A stretch of DNA of 56,994 nucleotides from an uncultured Bacteroides sp. (GTDB lineage Bacteria; Bacteroidota; Bacteroidia; Bacteroidales; Bacteroidaceae). Shown one piece after another: positions 24,083-35,887 of this stretch (the first letter of the stretch is position 1; each line of letters starts with the position of its first letter). The stretch is from positions 1 through 56,994 of the forward strand of contig CASEYC010000012.1 in NCBI GenBank assembly GCA_949292025.1. The letters are read 5' to 3'. A program made the position numbers and the translations under genes. The notes beneath the pieces were generated by a model. The model saw only the letters and a program-made list of their open reading frames with translations, made no database searches and was not told the origin of the DNA.

Positions 24083-24781
24083 ATGAGTAAACTGACAAAA
24101 AAGCAAAAGTTGGCTGCTGAGAAAATTGAAGCAGGGAAAGCATACTCTCTCAAAGAGGCTTCTCAACTGGTGAAGGACATCACCTTTACCAAGTTTGACG
24201 CTTCTGTTGATATCGACGTACGCTTGGGCATTGACCCGCGCAAATCCAATCAGATGGTGAGAGGTGTCGTATCGCTGCCTCACGGTACTGGTAAGGTGAC
24301 GCGCGTCTTGGTGTTGTGTACACCCGATGCTGAAGCTGCTGCTAAGGAAGCTGGCGCTGACTATGTAGGTCTTGACGAGTATATCGAAAAGATCAAAGGT
24401 GGATGGACGGATGTTGATGTGATTATCACGATGCCGTCTATCATGGGTAAGATTGGTGCCCTCGGACGTATCCTCGGTCCTCGTGGATTGATGCCTAACC
24501 CGAAGAGTGGCACTGTGACTATGGATGTTGCTAAGGCTGTGAAGGAAGTCAAGCAAGGTAAGATAGACTTCAAGGTTGACAAGAGTGGTATCGTACATAC
24601 TTCTATCGGTAAGGTATCGTTCAATGCCGACCAAATCCGTGACAACGCGAAGGAATTCATCGCTACATTGATCAAATTGAAACCTACTGCAGCTAAGGGT
24701 ACATATATTAAGAGCATTTATCTTTCTAGTACAATGAGTGCGGGTATCAAGATTGACCCGAAATCAGTGGAAGAAATCTAA
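24083..24781 (+). CDS. rplA: Large ribosomal subunit protein uL1
   Basis: The 232-residue L1-stalk protein has [18 protein letters not shown], the family signature, in its second half. In many bacteria it represses the rplKA operon by binding its mRNA. It is 19 bases after rplK. Confidence 0.97.
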   Translation: MSKLTKKQKLAAEKIEAGKAYSLKEASQLVKDITFTKFDASVDIDVRLGIDPRKSNQMVRGVVSLPHGTGKVTRVLVLCTPDAEAAAKEAGADYVGLDEYIEKIKGGWTDVDVIITMPSIMGKIGALGRILGPRGLMPNPKSGTVTMDVAKAVKEVKQGKIDFKVDKSGIVHTSIGKVSFNADQIRDNAKEFIATLIKLKPTAAKGTYIKSIYLSSTMSAGIKIDPKSVEEI

Positions 24782-24796
24782 TAAAACGGACGAATA

Positions 24797-25318
24797 ATGA
24801 GAAAGGAAGATAAAAGTAAAGTTATAGAGCAAATAGCTGCTACCGTAAAGGAATACGGTCACTTCTACTTGGTGGACACGACAGCCATGAATGCTGCTGC
24901 AACCAGCGCATTGCGTGCTGCCTGCTTCAAGGCTGACATCAAGCTGATGGTAGTGAAGAACACTTTGCTGCAAAAGGCTTTGGAGACCTTGGAAGGTGAC
25001 TATTCTCCGCTTTATGGTTGTCTGAAGGGAACAACGGCTGTGATGTTTTCCAATGTGGCAAACGCACCTGCCAAGTTGATCAAGGACAAAGCCAAAGACG
25101 GTATCCCCGGCCTGAAGGCTGCGTATGCGGAAGAAGGCTTCTATGTTGGCGCAGACCAATTGGATGCCCTCGTAGCTATCAAGAGCAAGAACGAAGTTAT
25201 TGCCGAAATCGTTGCATTGCTGCAATCCCCGGCCAAGAATGTTATTTCTGCTCTGCAATCTGGTGGTAACACCCTTCACGGAGTCCTCAAGACTCTTGGT
25301 GAACGTACTGAAGCGTAA
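24797..25318 (+). CDS. rplJ: Large ribosomal subunit protein uL10
   Basis: The stalk base protein has 173 residues and carries the L7/L12 dimers on its C-terminal helix. The N-terminal domain includes VVKNTLLQKAL and FSNVANAPAKLIK. Only 15 bases separate it from rplA, so the long L10 leader known in E. coli is absent; any autoregulation would differ. Confidence 0.95.
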   Translation: MRKEDKSKVIEQIAATVKEYGHFYLVDTTAMNAAATSALRAACFKADIKLMVVKNTLLQKALETLEGDYSPLYGCLKGTTAVMFSNVANAPAKLIKDKAKDGIPGLKAAYAEEGFYVGADQLDALVAIKSKNEVIAEIVALLQSPAKNVISALQSGGNTLHGVLKTLGERTEA

Positions 25319-25398
25319 GTTTCATCAACGGATTCTTGAAACGGAATCCACAACCCAAACAAATTATTTAGTATTAAAACAATTAAATTCATACAAAA

Positions 25399-25776
25399 AT
25401 GGCAGATTTGAAAGCTTTTGCAGAACAATTAGTTAACTTGACAGTTAAGGAAGTTAATGAACTTGCTACGATCTTGAAGGAAGAATATGGTATTGAACCT
25501 GCTGCTGCAGCTGTTGCAGTTGCTGCTGGTCCCGCTGCCGGTGGTGCCGCTGCTGCTGAAGAGAAGACTTCTTTCGATGTAGTTTTGAAGAGCGCTGGTG
25601 CAGCTAAACTTCAGGTCGTTAAGGCTGTGAAGGAAGCTTGCGGTCTTGGCTTGAAAGAGGCTAAGGATTTGGTAGACGGTGCTCCCAGCACTGTGAAGGA
25701 AGGTTTGGCTAAGGACGAAGCAGAATCATTGAAGAAAACACTGGAAGAAGCTGGAGCTGAAGTTGAACTTAAATAA
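25399..25776 (+). CDS. rplL: Large ribosomal subunit protein bL12
   Basis: It is 125 residues: an N-terminal dimerisation helix, an Ala/Gly-rich hinge (about 35-55) and the C-terminal factor-binding domain with [10 protein letters not shown]-like text ([19 protein letters not shown]). It is multicopy on the ribosome, recruiting elongation factors. It lies 80 bases after rplJ, with a hairpin attenuator after its stop. Confidence 0.97.
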   Translation: MADLKAFAEQLVNLTVKEVNELATILKEEYGIEPAAAAVAVAAGPAAGGAAAAEEKTSFDVVLKSAGAAKLQVVKAVKEACGLGLKEAKDLVDGAPSTVKEGLAKDEAESLKKTLEEAGAEVELK

Positions 25777-25801
25777 CATTTGCCTGTAAATCAGGTCAGT
25801 C

Positions 25802-25840
25802 GGTTAGGAACCCTTGGCTTAAAGGGTTCTTAACCTTTTT
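25802..25840 (+). terminator. rplL-rpoB attenuator (intrinsic terminator)
   Basis: A 14-base stem (25802-25815 with 25822-25835, one G-T wobble) with a 6-base loop is followed directly by TTTTT (25836-25840). It is positioned so that partial termination would lower rpoBC relative to rplJL, as in the E. coli rplL-rpoB gap. No promoter was found between it and rpoB. Confidence 0.85.
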
Positions 25841-25882
25841 GTGCTTATAGTTAAAATTCACTTCTACAAATCCATTTCCCAG

Positions 25883-28800
25883 ATGTCTTCAACTATTGTA
25901 AATCAAAGAGTTAATTTCGCTTCCACGAAAAATCCGCTTGCTTATCCGGATTTCCTGGAAGTACAATTGAAGTCATTCAAAGACTTTCTACAACTGGATA
26001 CTCCGCCCGAGAAACGTAAGAACGAGGGATTGTATAAAGTATTTGCTGAGAACTTCCCCATAGCCGATACAAGAAATAATTTTGTCCTTGAATTTTTGGA
26101 CTATTATATTGATCCGCCGCGTTATAGCATCGATGAATGCATAGAGCGGGGGCTCACTTACAGTGTCCCTTTGAAGGCCAAATTGAAACTGTATTGTACC
26201 GACCCTGATCACGAGGATTTTGATACGGTGATTCAGGATGTGTTCTTGGGTCCCATCCCGTATATGACGGAGAAAGCCACATTTGTGATCAATGGAGCAG
26301 AGCGCGTGGTCGTTTCACAGCTGCACCGCTCTCCGGGCGTGTTCTTCGGTCAGAGCGTGCACGCCAATGGCACCAAGCTGTATTCTGCTCGTATCATTCC
26401 TTTCAAGGGATCTTGGATTGAATTTGCCACGGACATCAACAATGTGATGTATGCTTATATCGACCGTAAGAAAAAGTTGCCGGTTACTACATTGTTGAGA
26501 GCCATCGGATTTGAGAACGACAAGGACATTCTTGAGATATTCAACCTGGCCGAGGAAGTGAAAGTCAACAAGACCAACCTGAAGAAAGTGGTTGGCCGCA
26601 AATTGGCTGCCCGTGTCTTGAAGACGTGGATCGAGGATTTTGTGGATGAAGATACCGGTGAAGTTGTTTCCATTGAGCGTAATGAGGTCGTGATAGACCG
26701 TGAAACAGTTATTGAGCCGGAGCACGTTGATATCATACTTGAATCGGGTGTTCAGAATATTCTGGTTCACAAGGAAGAGCAGAACCAGTCTGACTATTCG
26801 ATTATCTATAATACTTTGCAGAAAGACCCGAGTAACTCGGAGAAGGAAGCAGTGCTGTATATCTATCGTCAGTTGCGTAATGCAGACCCTGCTGATGATG
26901 CGAGTGCCCGCGAGGTCATTAACAATTTGTTCTTCTCTGAAAAGAGATATGATTTGGGCGATGTCGGCCGTTATAGAATCAACAAGAAGTTGAATCTGAC
27001 AACGGACATGAGCGTCCGCGTGCTCACGAAGGAAGATATCATTGAGATTATCAAGTACTTGATTGAGCTTATCAATTCCAAGGCTGTTGTTGATGATATT
27101 GACCACTTGAGCAACCGTCGCGTACGCACGGTGGGCGAGCAGTTGTCCAATCAGTTTGCCATCGGTTTGGCGCGTATGTCGCGTACTATACGCGAGCGTA
27201 TGAATGTCCGTGACAACGAGGTGTTCACACCGATTGATTTGATTAATGCCAAGACTATTTCGTCTGTTATCAATTCTTTCTTCGGCACGAATGCTTTGTC
27301 CCAGTTCATGGACCAGACCAACCCCTTGGCGGAAATCACACACAAACGCCGTATGTCTGCATTGGGTCCTGGCGGCTTGTCGCGCGATCGCGCAGGCTTC
27401 GAGGTGCGAGACGTACACTATACCCACTATGGCCGCCTGTGCCCGATTGAGACGCCTGAAGGTCCTAACATCGGTCTGATTTCTTCGCTTTGCGTTTATG
27501 CGAAGATCAACGATTTGGGCTTTATTGAGACTCCCTATCGCACGGTGGCAGAGGGCAAGGTGGACTTGTCCGAAAATGGGCTTGTCTATCTGACGGCTGA
27601 GGAAGAAGAAGGCAAGATCATTGCCCAGGGTAATGCTCCGTTGAATGATGACGGTACCTTTATCCGCGATAAGGTGAAGTCGCGCCAGGATGCGGATTAT
27701 CCTGTAGTTCCTCCTTCGGAAGTGGAACTGATGGACGTTTCGCCCCAGCAGATTGCTTCTATCGCGGCTTCTTTGATTCCGTTCTTGGAGCACGATGACG
27801 CCAACCGCGCATTGATGGGATCAAACATGATGCGCCAGGCTGTTCCTTTGCTGCGTACCGAGGCTCCTATCGTGGGCACGGGCATCGAGCGTCAGTTGGC
27901 CCGCGATTCGCGCACGCAGATTACGGCTGAAGGCGACGGCGTGATTGACTTTGTGGATGCCACGACTATCCGCATTTTGTATGACCGTACGGAGGACGAA
28001 GAGTTTGTCAGCTTCGAGCCTGCGTTGAAGGAATACAAGATTCCGAAGTGGCGTCGCACGAACCAGAATATGACGATTGACCTTCGTCCGATTTGCAACA
28101 AGGGCCAGCGCGTGACCAAGGGACAAATCCTGACTGAGGGCTATTCCACGCAAGATGGTGAATTGGCTCTGGGCAAGAACCTTCTGGTGGCCTATATGCC
28201 GTGGAAGGGATATAACTACGAGGATGCCATTGTGCTGAATGAACGGGTAGTTCGAGAGGACTTGCTGACGTCTGTCCATGTGGAGGAATTTTCGCTGGAG
28301 GTTCGCGAAACCAAGCGCGGTATGGAGGAATTGACCTCTGATATCCCCAATGTCAGCGAAGAGGCCACCAAGGATTTGGATGACAATGGTATTGTGCGTA
28401 TTGGCGCACGCATTGAGCCGGGCGACATTCTTATCGGTAAGATTACGCCCAAGGGTGAATCTGATCCGTCGCCGGAGGAGAAACTGCTCCGTGCCATTTT
28501 CGGTGATAAGGCGGGTGATGTGAAGGATGCTTCGTTGAAGGCTTCCCCCTCGTTGAAGGGCGTGGTTATCGGCAAGCGTTTGTTCTCGCGCGTTATCAAG
28601 ACGCGCAGCTCCAAAGCAGCAGATAAGGCTCTGTTGCAACAGATTGATGATGAATTTGATGCAAAGGGAGCTGCACTGCGCAAGATTCTGGTTAATAAGT
28701 TGCTGAAGCTGACGGAGAACTACACTTCGGAAGGAGTCAAGGACTATATGGGTACCGATGTCATTGCCAAGGGTGCCAGATTTGCAGCTTCGGACTTCAG

Positions 28801-29695
28801 TGATTTGGATTTCACCGCCATTCAGTTGAGCGGCTGGACCAAAGATGAGCATACCAATGGTCTGATTCGTGCTTTGGTGATGAACTTCATCAAGAAGTAT
28901 AAGGAATTGGATGCCGAGCTGAAGCGCAAGAAGTTTGCTATCACGATTGGTGACGAACTGCCTGCCGGCATTATCCAGATGGCCAAGGTCTACATAGCCA
29001 AGAAACGTAAGATTGGCGTTGGCGACAAGATGGCCGGTCGTCACGGTAACAAGGGTATCGTGTCCCGCATCGTCCGTCAGGAGGATATGCCATTCCTGGC
29101 AGACGGTACGCCGGTTGATATTGTGCTGAATCCGTTGGGCGTGCCTTCGCGTATGAATATCGGTCAGATTTTCGAGGCTGTTTTGGGTAGTGCTGGAAAG
29201 AAGTTGGGCGTTAAATTCGCCACTCCTATTTTCGACGGTGCCACGCTGGACGACCTGAATGAGTGGACAGACAAAGCCGGTTTGCCCCGCTATGGCAAGA
29301 CTACCTTGTATGATGGCGGAACAGGCGAGGCTTTCGAACAGCAAGCTACGGTGGGCGTGACTTATATGTTGAAGCTGGGTCACATGGTTGAAGACAAGAT
29401 GCACGCCCGTTCCATCGGCCCGTACTCTTTGATTACGCAGCAACCTTTGGGTGGTAAGGCTCAGTTCGGTGGCCAGCGTTTCGGAGAAATGGAGGTTTGG
29501 GCGTTGGAAGCCTTTGGTGCTGCGCATGTGCTGCAAGAAATCCTGACGATCAAGTCGGATGATGTTGTCGGACGTTCCAAGGCTTATGAAGCAATCGTGA
29601 AGGGAGAGCCGATGCCTACGCCGGGCATTCCGGAATCCTTGAACGTGTTGTTGCATGAGTTGCAAGGTTTGTGTTTGAGCATTAACTTGGAATGA
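25883..29695 (+). CDS. rpoB: DNA-directed RNA polymerase subunit beta
   Basis: The protein is 1270 residues from the ATG at 25883 ([14 protein letters not shown]). A GTG at 25841 just after the attenuator would add 14 unlikely residues. The rifampicin-pocket block is [24 protein letters not shown]; residues equivalent to E. coli D516, H526 and S531 are D477, H487 and S492, all in the sensitive state. The C-terminal region with [20 protein letters not shown] is intact. Confidence 0.98.
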   Translation: MSSTIVNQRVNFASTKNPLAYPDFLEVQLKSFKDFLQLDTPPEKRKNEGLYKVFAENFPIADTRNNFVLEFLDYYIDPPRYSIDECIERGLTYSVPLKAKLKLYCTDPDHEDFDTVIQDVFLGPIPYMTEKATFVINGAERVVVSQLHRSPGVFFGQSVHANGTKLYSARIIPFKGSWIEFATDINNVMYAYIDRKKKLPVTTLLRAIGFENDKDILEIFNLAEEVKVNKTNLKKVVGRKLAARVLKTWIEDFVDEDTGEVVSIERNEVVIDRETVIEPEHVDIILESGVQNILVHKEEQNQSDYSIIYNTLQKDPSNSEKEAVLYIYRQLRNADPADDASAREVINNLFFSEKRYDLGDVGRYRINKKLNLTTDMSVRVLTKEDIIEIIKYLIELINSKAVVDDIDHLSNRRVRTVGEQLSNQFAIGLARMSRTIRERMNVRDNEVFTPIDLINAKTISSVINSFFGTNALSQFMDQTNPLAEITHKRRMSALGPGGLSRDRAGFEVRDVHYTHYGRLCPIETPEGPNIGLISSLCVYAKINDLGFIETPYRTVAEGKVDLSENGLVYLTAEEEEGKIIAQGNAPLNDDGTFIRDKVKSRQDADYPVVPPSEVELMDVSPQQIASIAASLIPFLEHDDANRALMGSNMMRQAVPLLRTEAPIVGTGIERQLARDSRTQITAEGDGVIDFVDATTIRILYDRTEDEEFVSFEPALKEYKIPKWRRTNQNMTIDLRPICNKGQRVTKGQILTEGYSTQDGELALGKNLLVAYMPWKGYNYEDAIVLNERVVREDLLTSVHVEEFSLEVRETKRGMEELTSDIPNVSEEATKDLDDNGIVRIGARIEPGDILIGKITPKGESDPSPEEKLLRAIFGDKAGDVKDASLKASPSLKGVVIGKRLFSRVIKTRSSKAADKALLQQIDDEFDAKGAALRKILVNKLLKLTENYTSEGVKDYMGTDVIAKGARFAASDFSDLDFTAIQLSGWTKDEHTNGLIRALVMNFIKKYKELDAELKRKKFAITIGDELPAGIIQMAKVYIAKKRKIGVGDKMAGRHGNKGIVSRIVRQEDMPFLADGTPVDIVLNPLGVPSRMNIGQIFEAVLGSAGKKLGVKFATPIFDGATLDDLNEWTDKAGLPRYGKTTLYDGGTGEAFEQQATVGVTYMLKLGHMVEDKMHARSIGPYSLITQQPLGGKAQFGGQRFGEMEVWALEAFGAAHVLQEILTIKSDDVVGRSKAYEAIVKGEPMPTPGIPESLNVLLHELQGLCLSINLE

Positions 29696-29748
29696 CAAGC
29701 TGTTGAGAAATACCCTTATTCAATCGACAATTTTCAATTTATATAAAT

Positions 29749-32700
29749 ATGGCTTTTAGAAAAGATAACAAGATAAAGAGTAATTTCTCGAAGATTTCCA
29801 TCGGTTTGGCTTCTCCTGAAGAAATCCTGGAAAATTCGAGCGGTGAAGTATTAAAGCCTGAAACCATAAACTATCGCACGTACAAGCCGGAGCGTGACGG
29901 CTTGTTCTGTGAGCGCATCTTCGGCCCGGTCAAGGATTACGAATGCCATTGCGGAAAGTACAAACGCATCCGTTATAAGGGCATTGTCTGCGACCGTTGC
30001 GGTGTGGAAGTGACGGAGAAGAAAGTGCGCCGTGAGCGTATGGGCCATATCCAATTGGTGGTGCCTGTGGCTCATATCTGGTACTTCCGTTCATTGCCCA
30101 ACAAGATTGGTTATCTGTTGGGATTGCCGACGAAGAAGTTGGATGCTATCATTTATTATGAGCGCTATGTGGTCATTCAGCCCGGTGTGCTGGGTGACGA
30201 AGTGGCCAAATATGATTTGCTGGAAGAAAGCGAATATCTGGATTTGCTGGACAAGCTCCCGAAAGACAATCAGTTCTTGGAAGACAGCGACCCCAACAAG
30301 TTCATCGCAAAGATGGGGGCGGAAGCCATCTATGACTTGTTGTCCACACTGGATTTGGACGCCTTGTCCTACGAATTGCGCCATCGTGCAGGCAGCGATG
30401 CTTCGCAACAGCGCAAGAACGAGGCCTTGAAGCGTCTGCAGGTGGTCGAATCTTTCCGCGCTTCGCGTGGCCGCAACAAGCCTGAATGGATGATTGTGCG
30501 CATCGTGCCTGTCATTCCGCCTGAGTTGCGTCCGCTGGTGCCGCTGGATGGTGGCCGTTTCGCTACTTCCGATTTGAACGACCTTTACCGTCGCGTCATC
30601 ATCCGCAACAACCGTCTGAAGCGTTTGATCGAAATCAAGGCTCCCGAAGTCATTCTGCGCAATGAGAAGCGTATGTTGCAGGAGGCCGTGGATTCGTTGT
30701 TCGACAATTCGCGCAAATCCAGTGCGGTGAAGACGGATGCCAACCGTCCGTTGAAGTCTCTCTCAGACAGCTTGAAAGGTAAGCAGGGCCGTTTCCGTCA
30801 GAACCTGTTGGGTAAGCGTGTGGACTATTCAGCCCGTTCGGTTATCGTGGTAGGTCCTGAATTGCGTATGGGTGAGTGCGGTATTCCCAAGTTGATGGCA
30901 GCCGAACTTTACAAGCCGTTCATCATCCGCAAACTTATCGAGCGCGGAATCGTGAAGACGGTGAAGAGTGCCAAGAAGATTGTAGACCGCAAGGAGCCTG
31001 TCATTTGGGATATCTTGGAGCACGTGATGAAAGGACATCCGGTCCTCTTGAACCGTGCCCCGACGTTGCACCGTTTGGGTATCCAGGCTTTCCAGCCCAA
31101 GATGATTGAAGGCAAGGCAATCCAGTTGCACCCGTTGGCATGTACGGCATTTAACGCCGACTTCGACGGTGACCAGATGGCCGTTCACCTGCCTTTGAGC
31201 AATGAGGCCATTTTGGAGGCACAAATGCTGATGCTCCAATCCCATAACATCTTGAACCCTGCCAACGGCGCACCTATTACCGTGCCTGCACAGGACATGG
31301 TGCTTGGCTTGTACTACATCACCAAGTTGCGTAAGGGTGCTAAAGGTGAAGGTTTGACATTCTATGGTCCTGAAGAGGCTTTGATAGCCTACAACGAAGG
31401 CAAGTGTGACATCCATGCCCCGGTGAGCGTCTTGGTGAACGATGTGGACGAGCAAGGCAACATCGTCAAGAAGATGATGCACGACACTTCGGTGGGCCGC
31501 GTGATTGTAAATGAGATTGTTCCAGACAAGGCCGGATACATAAATACCATTATATCCAAGAAATCTCTGCGCGACATCATCAGCCACGTCATCAAGGTGT
31601 GCGGTGTGTCCGAGGCGGCAGACTTCCTGGATGGCATCAAGAACTTGGGTTATTACATGGCCTTCAAGGGTGGCTTGTCCTTTAACTTGGGTGATATTAT
31701 CATCCCGAAAGAGAAGGAAGCCCTGGTACAGAAGGGTTATGATGAGGTCGAGCAGGTTATCAACAACTATAATATGGGCTTCATCACCAACAATGAACGT
31801 TATAACCAGGTGATTGATATTTGGACACATGTCAACTCCGAGCTGTCCAATATCCTGATGAAGACCATCTCCAGCGATGACCAAGGATTCAACTCCGTAT
31901 ATATGATGTTGGATTCCGGTGCCCGTGGTTCTAAAGAGCAGATTCGTCAGTTGTCCGGTATGCGTGGTTTGATGGCCAAGCCGCAGAAAGCCGGTGCAGA
32001 GGGCGGTCAGATTATTGAAAACCCGATTCTGTCCAACTTTAAGGAGGGCTTGTCCGTGTTGGAGTACTTCATCTCTACCCACGGTGCCCGTAAGGGTCTT
32101 GCCGACACCGCCTTGAAGACGGCCGACGCCGGATACCTGACCCGTCGTCTGGTGGACGTGTCGCACGACGTGATTGTCAATGAAGAAGATTGCGGTACGC
32201 TCCGCGGACTGGTGTGCACGGCTTTGAAGAACAATGACGAGGTCATTGCGACGCTTTACGAACGTATCCTGGGCCGTGTGTCCGTGCATGACATTGTACA
32301 TCCGACTACCGGCGAGTTGATTGTGGCCGGCGGTGAGGAAATCACGGAAGAAATTGCCCAAAAGATTGAGGACTCTCCGATTGAGAGTGTTGAAATCCGT
32401 TCGGTATTGACTTGTGAATCGAAGAAAGGCGTTTGCGCCAAATGTTATGGTCGCAACCTGGCTACGAGCCGCATGGTTCAGAAAGGTGAGGCTGTGGGCG
32501 TCATTGCCGCCCAGTCCATTGGTGAGCCGGGTACTCAGCTGACGTTGCGTACCTTCCACGCCGGTGGTACGGCCGCCAATATCGCAGCCAACGCCAGCAT
32601 CGTGGCCAAGAACAATGCCCGTCTGGAGTTTGAAGAACTCCGCACGGTGGATGTGGTGGATGAAGCCGGTGAAGCCGCCAAGGTGGTGGTAGGCCGTTTG

Positions 32701-34050
32701 GCTGAATTGCGCTTTGTGGATGTGAACACGGACATCGTGCTGTCCACGCACAACGTGCCTTACGGTTCTACGTTGTATGCTGCTGACGGCGAAGTGGTCG
32801 AGAAAGGCAAGTTGATAGCCCGCTGGGACCCCTTCAATGCGGTCATCATCACCGAAGCCACGGGTAAGATTGAGTTTGAAGATGTAATTGAGAACGTCAC
32901 TTATAAGGTTGAATCCGATGAATCCACCGGTTTGCGTGAAATCATCATCATCGAATCCAAGGACAAGACCAAGGTGCCTACCGCACATATCATGACTGAG
33001 GATGGTGAATTGATCCGTACGTACAACCTGCCGGTGGGCGGTCACGTTGTGGTGGAAGACAACCAGAAGGTGAAAGCCGGTGATGTCATCGTGAAGATTC
33101 CGCGTGCCGTAGGTAAGGCGGGCGATATCACGGGTGGTCTGCCGCGTGTTACCGAGTTGTTCGAGGCTCGTAACCCGTCCAATCCTGCCGTTGTTTCCGA
33201 AATCGACGGTGAAGTCACGATGGGCAAGGTAAAACGCGGTAACCGTGAAATCATTGTGACTTCCAAAGGCGGTGACGTGAAGAAATACCTCGTGCCGCTG
33301 TCCAAGCAAATCCTGGTGCAGGAGAACGACTATGTGCGTGCCGGTACGCCGTTGTCCGACGGTGCCATCACGCCTGCCGACATCCTGGCCATCAAGGGTC
33401 CCACGGCGGTGCAGGAATACATCGTGAACGAAGTACAAGACGTTTATCGTCTGCAAGGTGTGAAAATCAACGACAAGCACTTCGAGATTATCGTGCGCCA
33501 GATGATGCGTAAGGTTGAAATCAATGAGCCTGGTGACACCCGCTTCCTGGAGCAACAGGTGGTGGACAAGCAGGAGTTCATGGAAGAGAACGACCGCATC
33601 TGGGGCAAGAAAGTGGTGGTGGATGCCGGAGATTCGCAGAACCTGCAGCCGGGTCAGATTGTTACGGCACGCAAGTTGCGTGACGAGAACTCCATGCTGA
33701 AGCGCCGCGACCTGAAGCCTGTGGAAGTGCGCGATGCCGTGCCTGCCACGTCTACCCAAATCTTGCAAGGTATCACTCGTGCCGCTTTGCAGACTTCCAG
33801 CTTCATGTCGGCTGCATCCTTCCAGGAAACGACGAAGGTGCTGAACGAAGCTGCCATCAACGGCAAGGTAGACAAGCTGGAAGGCATGAAGGAGAATGTC
33901 ATCTGCGGACATCTGATTCCCGCCGGTACCGGTCAACGCGAGTTCGACAAGCTCATTGTCGGTTCCAAGGAAGAGTACGACCGTATGCTGGCCAACAAGA
34001 AGACCGTGTTGGACTATGCTATGGCCGATGATGAGAAGGAAGAAGAGTAA
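29749..34050 (+). CDS. rpoC: DNA-directed RNA polymerase subunit beta'
   Basis: The 1433-residue subunit has an N-terminal zinc-finger cysteine set (CHCGKYK...CDRCG), the catalytic NADFDGDQ motif with D471, D473 and D475 binding magnesium, and a second zinc site ([13 protein letters not shown]). A trigger-loop/bridge-helix region is present ([17 protein letters not shown]). The acidic C-terminal tail ends in DDEKEEE. It follows rpoB by 53 bases and ends the operon before a long hairpin. Confidence 0.98.
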   Translation: MAFRKDNKIKSNFSKISIGLASPEEILENSSGEVLKPETINYRTYKPERDGLFCERIFGPVKDYECHCGKYKRIRYKGIVCDRCGVEVTEKKVRRERMGHIQLVVPVAHIWYFRSLPNKIGYLLGLPTKKLDAIIYYERYVVIQPGVLGDEVAKYDLLEESEYLDLLDKLPKDNQFLEDSDPNKFIAKMGAEAIYDLLSTLDLDALSYELRHRAGSDASQQRKNEALKRLQVVESFRASRGRNKPEWMIVRIVPVIPPELRPLVPLDGGRFATSDLNDLYRRVIIRNNRLKRLIEIKAPEVILRNEKRMLQEAVDSLFDNSRKSSAVKTDANRPLKSLSDSLKGKQGRFRQNLLGKRVDYSARSVIVVGPELRMGECGIPKLMAAELYKPFIIRKLIERGIVKTVKSAKKIVDRKEPVIWDILEHVMKGHPVLLNRAPTLHRLGIQAFQPKMIEGKAIQLHPLACTAFNADFDGDQMAVHLPLSNEAILEAQMLMLQSHNILNPANGAPITVPAQDMVLGLYYITKLRKGAKGEGLTFYGPEEALIAYNEGKCDIHAPVSVLVNDVDEQGNIVKKMMHDTSVGRVIVNEIVPDKAGYINTIISKKSLRDIISHVIKVCGVSEAADFLDGIKNLGYYMAFKGGLSFNLGDIIIPKEKEALVQKGYDEVEQVINNYNMGFITNNERYNQVIDIWTHVNSELSNILMKTISSDDQGFNSVYMMLDSGARGSKEQIRQLSGMRGLMAKPQKAGAEGGQIIENPILSNFKEGLSVLEYFISTHGARKGLADTALKTADAGYLTRRLVDVSHDVIVNEEDCGTLRGLVCTALKNNDEVIATLYERILGRVSVHDIVHPTTGELIVAGGEEITEEIAQKIEDSPIESVEIRSVLTCESKKGVCAKCYGRNLATSRMVQKGEAVGVIAAQSIGEPGTQLTLRTFHAGGTAANIAANASIVAKNNARLEFEELRTVDVVDEAGEAAKVVVGRLAELRFVDVNTDIVLSTHNVPYGSTLYAADGEVVEKGKLIARWDPFNAVIITEATGKIEFEDVIENVTYKVESDESTGLREIIIIESKDKTKVPTAHIMTEDGELIRTYNLPVGGHVVVEDNQKVKAGDVIVKIPRAVGKAGDITGGLPRVTELFEARNPSNPAVVSEIDGEVTMGKVKRGNREIIVTSKGGDVKKYLVPLSKQILVQENDYVRAGTPLSDGAITPADILAIKGPTAVQEYIVNEVQDVYRLQGVKINDKHFEIIVRQMMRKVEINEPGDTRFLEQQVVDKQEFMEENDRIWGKKVVVDAGDSQNLQPGQIVTARKLRDENSMLKRRDLKPVEVRDAVPATSTQILQGITRAALQTSSFMSAASFQETTKVLNEAAINGKVDKLEGMKENVICGHLIPAGTGQREFDKLIVGSKEEYDRMLANKKTVLDYAMADDEKEEE

Positions 34051-34106
34051 AGTCTTTGCATGACGCATAGCTGGGGCAGGTGAGGAGCCTGCTTCGGATG
34101 AGTAAA

Positions 34107-34172
34107 AAATCGGATGAGGAAAAGGGATGTATGGAGCATTTCCATGCGCTTCCTTATTTCCTCATCCGATTT
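34107..34172 (+). terminator. Terminator-like long hairpin after rpoC
   Basis: A perfect 16-base stem (34107-34122 with 34157-34172) encloses a 34-base loop with its own small ATGGA/TCCAT stem. The sequence after it is T-rich in patches (CTTTCTTTTATG) but not a clean run. It is placed well to end the rpoBC transcript. Bases 34051-34333 contain no convincing gene. Confidence 0.6.
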
Positions 34173-34266
34173 ATTATGTCCTTTCTTTTATGTCCGTACT
34201 CGCGGGAGACTGTGCCCATGTTTGCTGAAGCCAGCTCTGAACCTGTAAAAAATTGGGCGGTTTGTT

Positions 34267-34297
34267 TTTCGGATTAAGTTCGAAATTCCTATCTTTG
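34267..34297 (+). promoter_or_regulatory. Promoter of the DUF3467 gene
   Basis: TTTC (34267-34270), 19 bases, TATCTTTG (34290-34297). The -7 is a perfect match and the -33 is one base off consensus. The start codon is 37 bases downstream. Confidence 0.65.
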
Positions 34298-34333
34298 CCT
34301 ACACATTATTATATTTATTGCACATTTAGAAAG

Positions 34334-34648
34334 ATGGATATGGAAAAGAAGAATGGTGGCAACGGGGAGTTGCAGATAGAATTGAAAGAAGAAGTCGGTT
34401 TGGGTACGTATGCCAATTTGGCGGTCATAACCCACTCCAGTTCAGAGTTTGTACTTGATTTTGTGAGCGTATTGCCCGGTATACCCAAGGCGCCTGTTCA
34501 GTCGCGTATAATTTTGGCTCCTGAGCACGCGAAGCGATTGTTGCGTGCCCTTGAGGATAACATCAGCAAGTACGAACATTCGTTCGGCCCGATCTCTATG
34601 CCTGAAGAAAGGACGTTGACTTTCCCGAATGTGGCAGGCGAGGCTTGA
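34334..34648 (+). CDS. DUF3467 family protein
   Basis: This is a small soluble protein of 104 residues from the ATG at 34334 (an ATG two codons later is also possible). Recognisable family text is GTYANLAVITHSSSEFVLDF and PKAPVQSRIILAPEHAKRLL. No function is established for the family. Many Bacteroidetes carry it in this position between rpoC and rpsL, which suggests a housekeeping role, but that is inference from gene order as I know it. It has its own promoter. Confidence 0.82.
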   Translation: MDMEKKNGGNGELQIELKEEVGLGTYANLAVITHSSSEFVLDFVSVLPGIPKAPVQSRIILAPEHAKRLLRALEDNISKYEHSFGPISMPEERTLTFPNVAGEA

Positions 34649-34725
34649 GGAATTGATTTTTCCGCATTAATCTGTCGGCTTTGGAGGAAACCTCGTAACG
34701 TATTCAAAAAAAACATTGTAGCGCA

Positions 34726-34755
34726 TTGATTATTCAAAACTTATTCGTAACTTTG
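34726..34755 (+). promoter_or_regulatory. Promoter of the rpsL-rpsG-fusA/S10 region
   Basis: TTG (34726-34728), 19 bases, TAACTTTG (34748-34755). Start of rpsL is 63 bases downstream. No equally strong promoter was seen before rpsJ, so a very long transcript through the S10 cluster is possible. Confidence 0.75.
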
Positions 34756-34818
34756 CAGCCCGAAAAACTGTATTGTTTGGAAATAATATAAATTAATATA
34801 TAACTAAAAACAAGTAAA

Positions 34819-35220
34819 ATGCCTACAATTCAGCAATTAGTAAGAAAAGGGCGCCAAGTGCTGGTGGACAAGAGCAAGTCTCCGGCTTTGGACTCATGCC
34901 CTCAAAGACGCGGCGTTTGCGTGAGAGTGTACACAACCACTCCGAAAAAACCTAATTCGGCTATGCGTAAAGTAGCCCGTGTTCGTCTGACAAACGGTAA
35001 GGAGGTGAACTCCTATATTCCGGGCGAAGGTCACAATCTGCAGGAACACTCCATCGTGTTGGTTCGTGGTGGTCGTGTAAAGGACCTGCCGGGTGTGCGT
35101 TATCACATTGTGCGCGGTACATTGGATACTGCCGGTGTGGCTGGCCGCACGCAGAGACGTTCCAAGTATGGTGCTAAGCGCCCGAAGCCGGGTCAGGCAG
35201 CTCCCGCTAAGAAGAAATAA
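34819..35220 (+). CDS. rpsL: Small ribosomal subunit protein uS12
   Basis: The 133-residue decoding-centre protein has [19 protein letters not shown] and [13 protein letters not shown]. Lysines at the positions that give streptomycin resistance when changed (K43 and the K of RVKDLPG) are wild type. A basic tail ends in PAKKK. A 127-base gap with a small TTCCC/GGGAA hairpin separates it from rpsG. Confidence 0.97.
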   Translation: MPTIQQLVRKGRQVLVDKSKSPALDSCPQRRGVCVRVYTTTPKKPNSAMRKVARVRLTNGKEVNSYIPGEGHNLQEHSIVLVRGGRVKDLPGVRYHIVRGTLDTAGVAGRTQRRSKYGAKRPKPGQAAPAKKK

Positions 35221-35347
35221 TCCATAGTAGTGAATTAATTACGTTTAGTTTGCTTGGAGATGCTAATGGTTGAGTAAATTTCCCGGTGGGGAAGTTGAAG
35301 AAACAAGAGGTAGACAACCAAGAACGAAACATTATCTTTAAAAAGAA

Positions 35348-35824
35348 ATGAGAAAAGCAAAACCCAAAAAACGCGTTATCCTGCCGGATCCCGTGTTCAA
35401 TGATGTGAAGGTTTCCAAATTTGTGAACCACTTGATGTATGATGGCAAGAAGAATACTTCGTATGAAATCTTCTATGCTGCTTTGGAGACAGTTAAGAAC
35501 AAAATGCAGAACGAAGAGAAGAGCGCTCTCGAGATTTGGAAGAAAGCCTTGGATAATGTGACTCCCCAGGTGGAGGTGAAGTCCCGCCGTGTAGGTGGTG
35601 CTACATTCCAAGTTCCGACCGAGATTCGCCCCGAACGTAAGGAGTCTGTTTCCATGAAGAATCTGATCAACTTCGCCCGTAAGCGTGGTGGCAAGTCGAT
35701 GGCCGACAAGTTGGCGGCAGAAATCATGGATGCCTACAACGAGCAGGGCGGTGCTTTCAAGCGTAAGGAGGATATGCACAGAATGGCCGAGGCCAACCGT
35801 GCTTTCGCTCATTTCCGTTTCTGA
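35348..35824 (+). CDS. rpsG: Small ribosomal subunit protein uS7
   Basis: The head-assembly protein, 158 residues, shows [20 protein letters not shown] and [18 protein letters not shown], the family signatures. It ends with the usual basic, aromatic tail (AHFRF). In E. coli the protein represses the str operon; the long rpsL-rpsG gap here could hold an equivalent site, not verified. Confidence 0.97.
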   Translation: MRKAKPKKRVILPDPVFNDVKVSKFVNHLMYDGKKNTSYEIFYAALETVKNKMQNEEKSALEIWKKALDNVTPQVEVKSRRVGGATFQVPTEIRPERKESVSMKNLINFARKRGGKSMADKLAAEIMDAYNEQGGAFKRKEDMHRMAEANRAFAHFRF

Positions 35825-35887
35825 TGATTTGTGGAATATTACGTCTTGAGGTATTGAAGAAACTTATTTTAAGAAAAAGGAAAATCA

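Noticed and set aside
30829-34068. A 1079-residue minus-strand frame opposite rpoC
   Set aside because: It is a complement artefact of a strongly codon-biased gene; no recognisable domain.
34080-34277. A 65-residue frame after rpoC
   Set aside because: It runs through the long terminator-like hairpin and overlaps the promoter of the DUF3467 gene.
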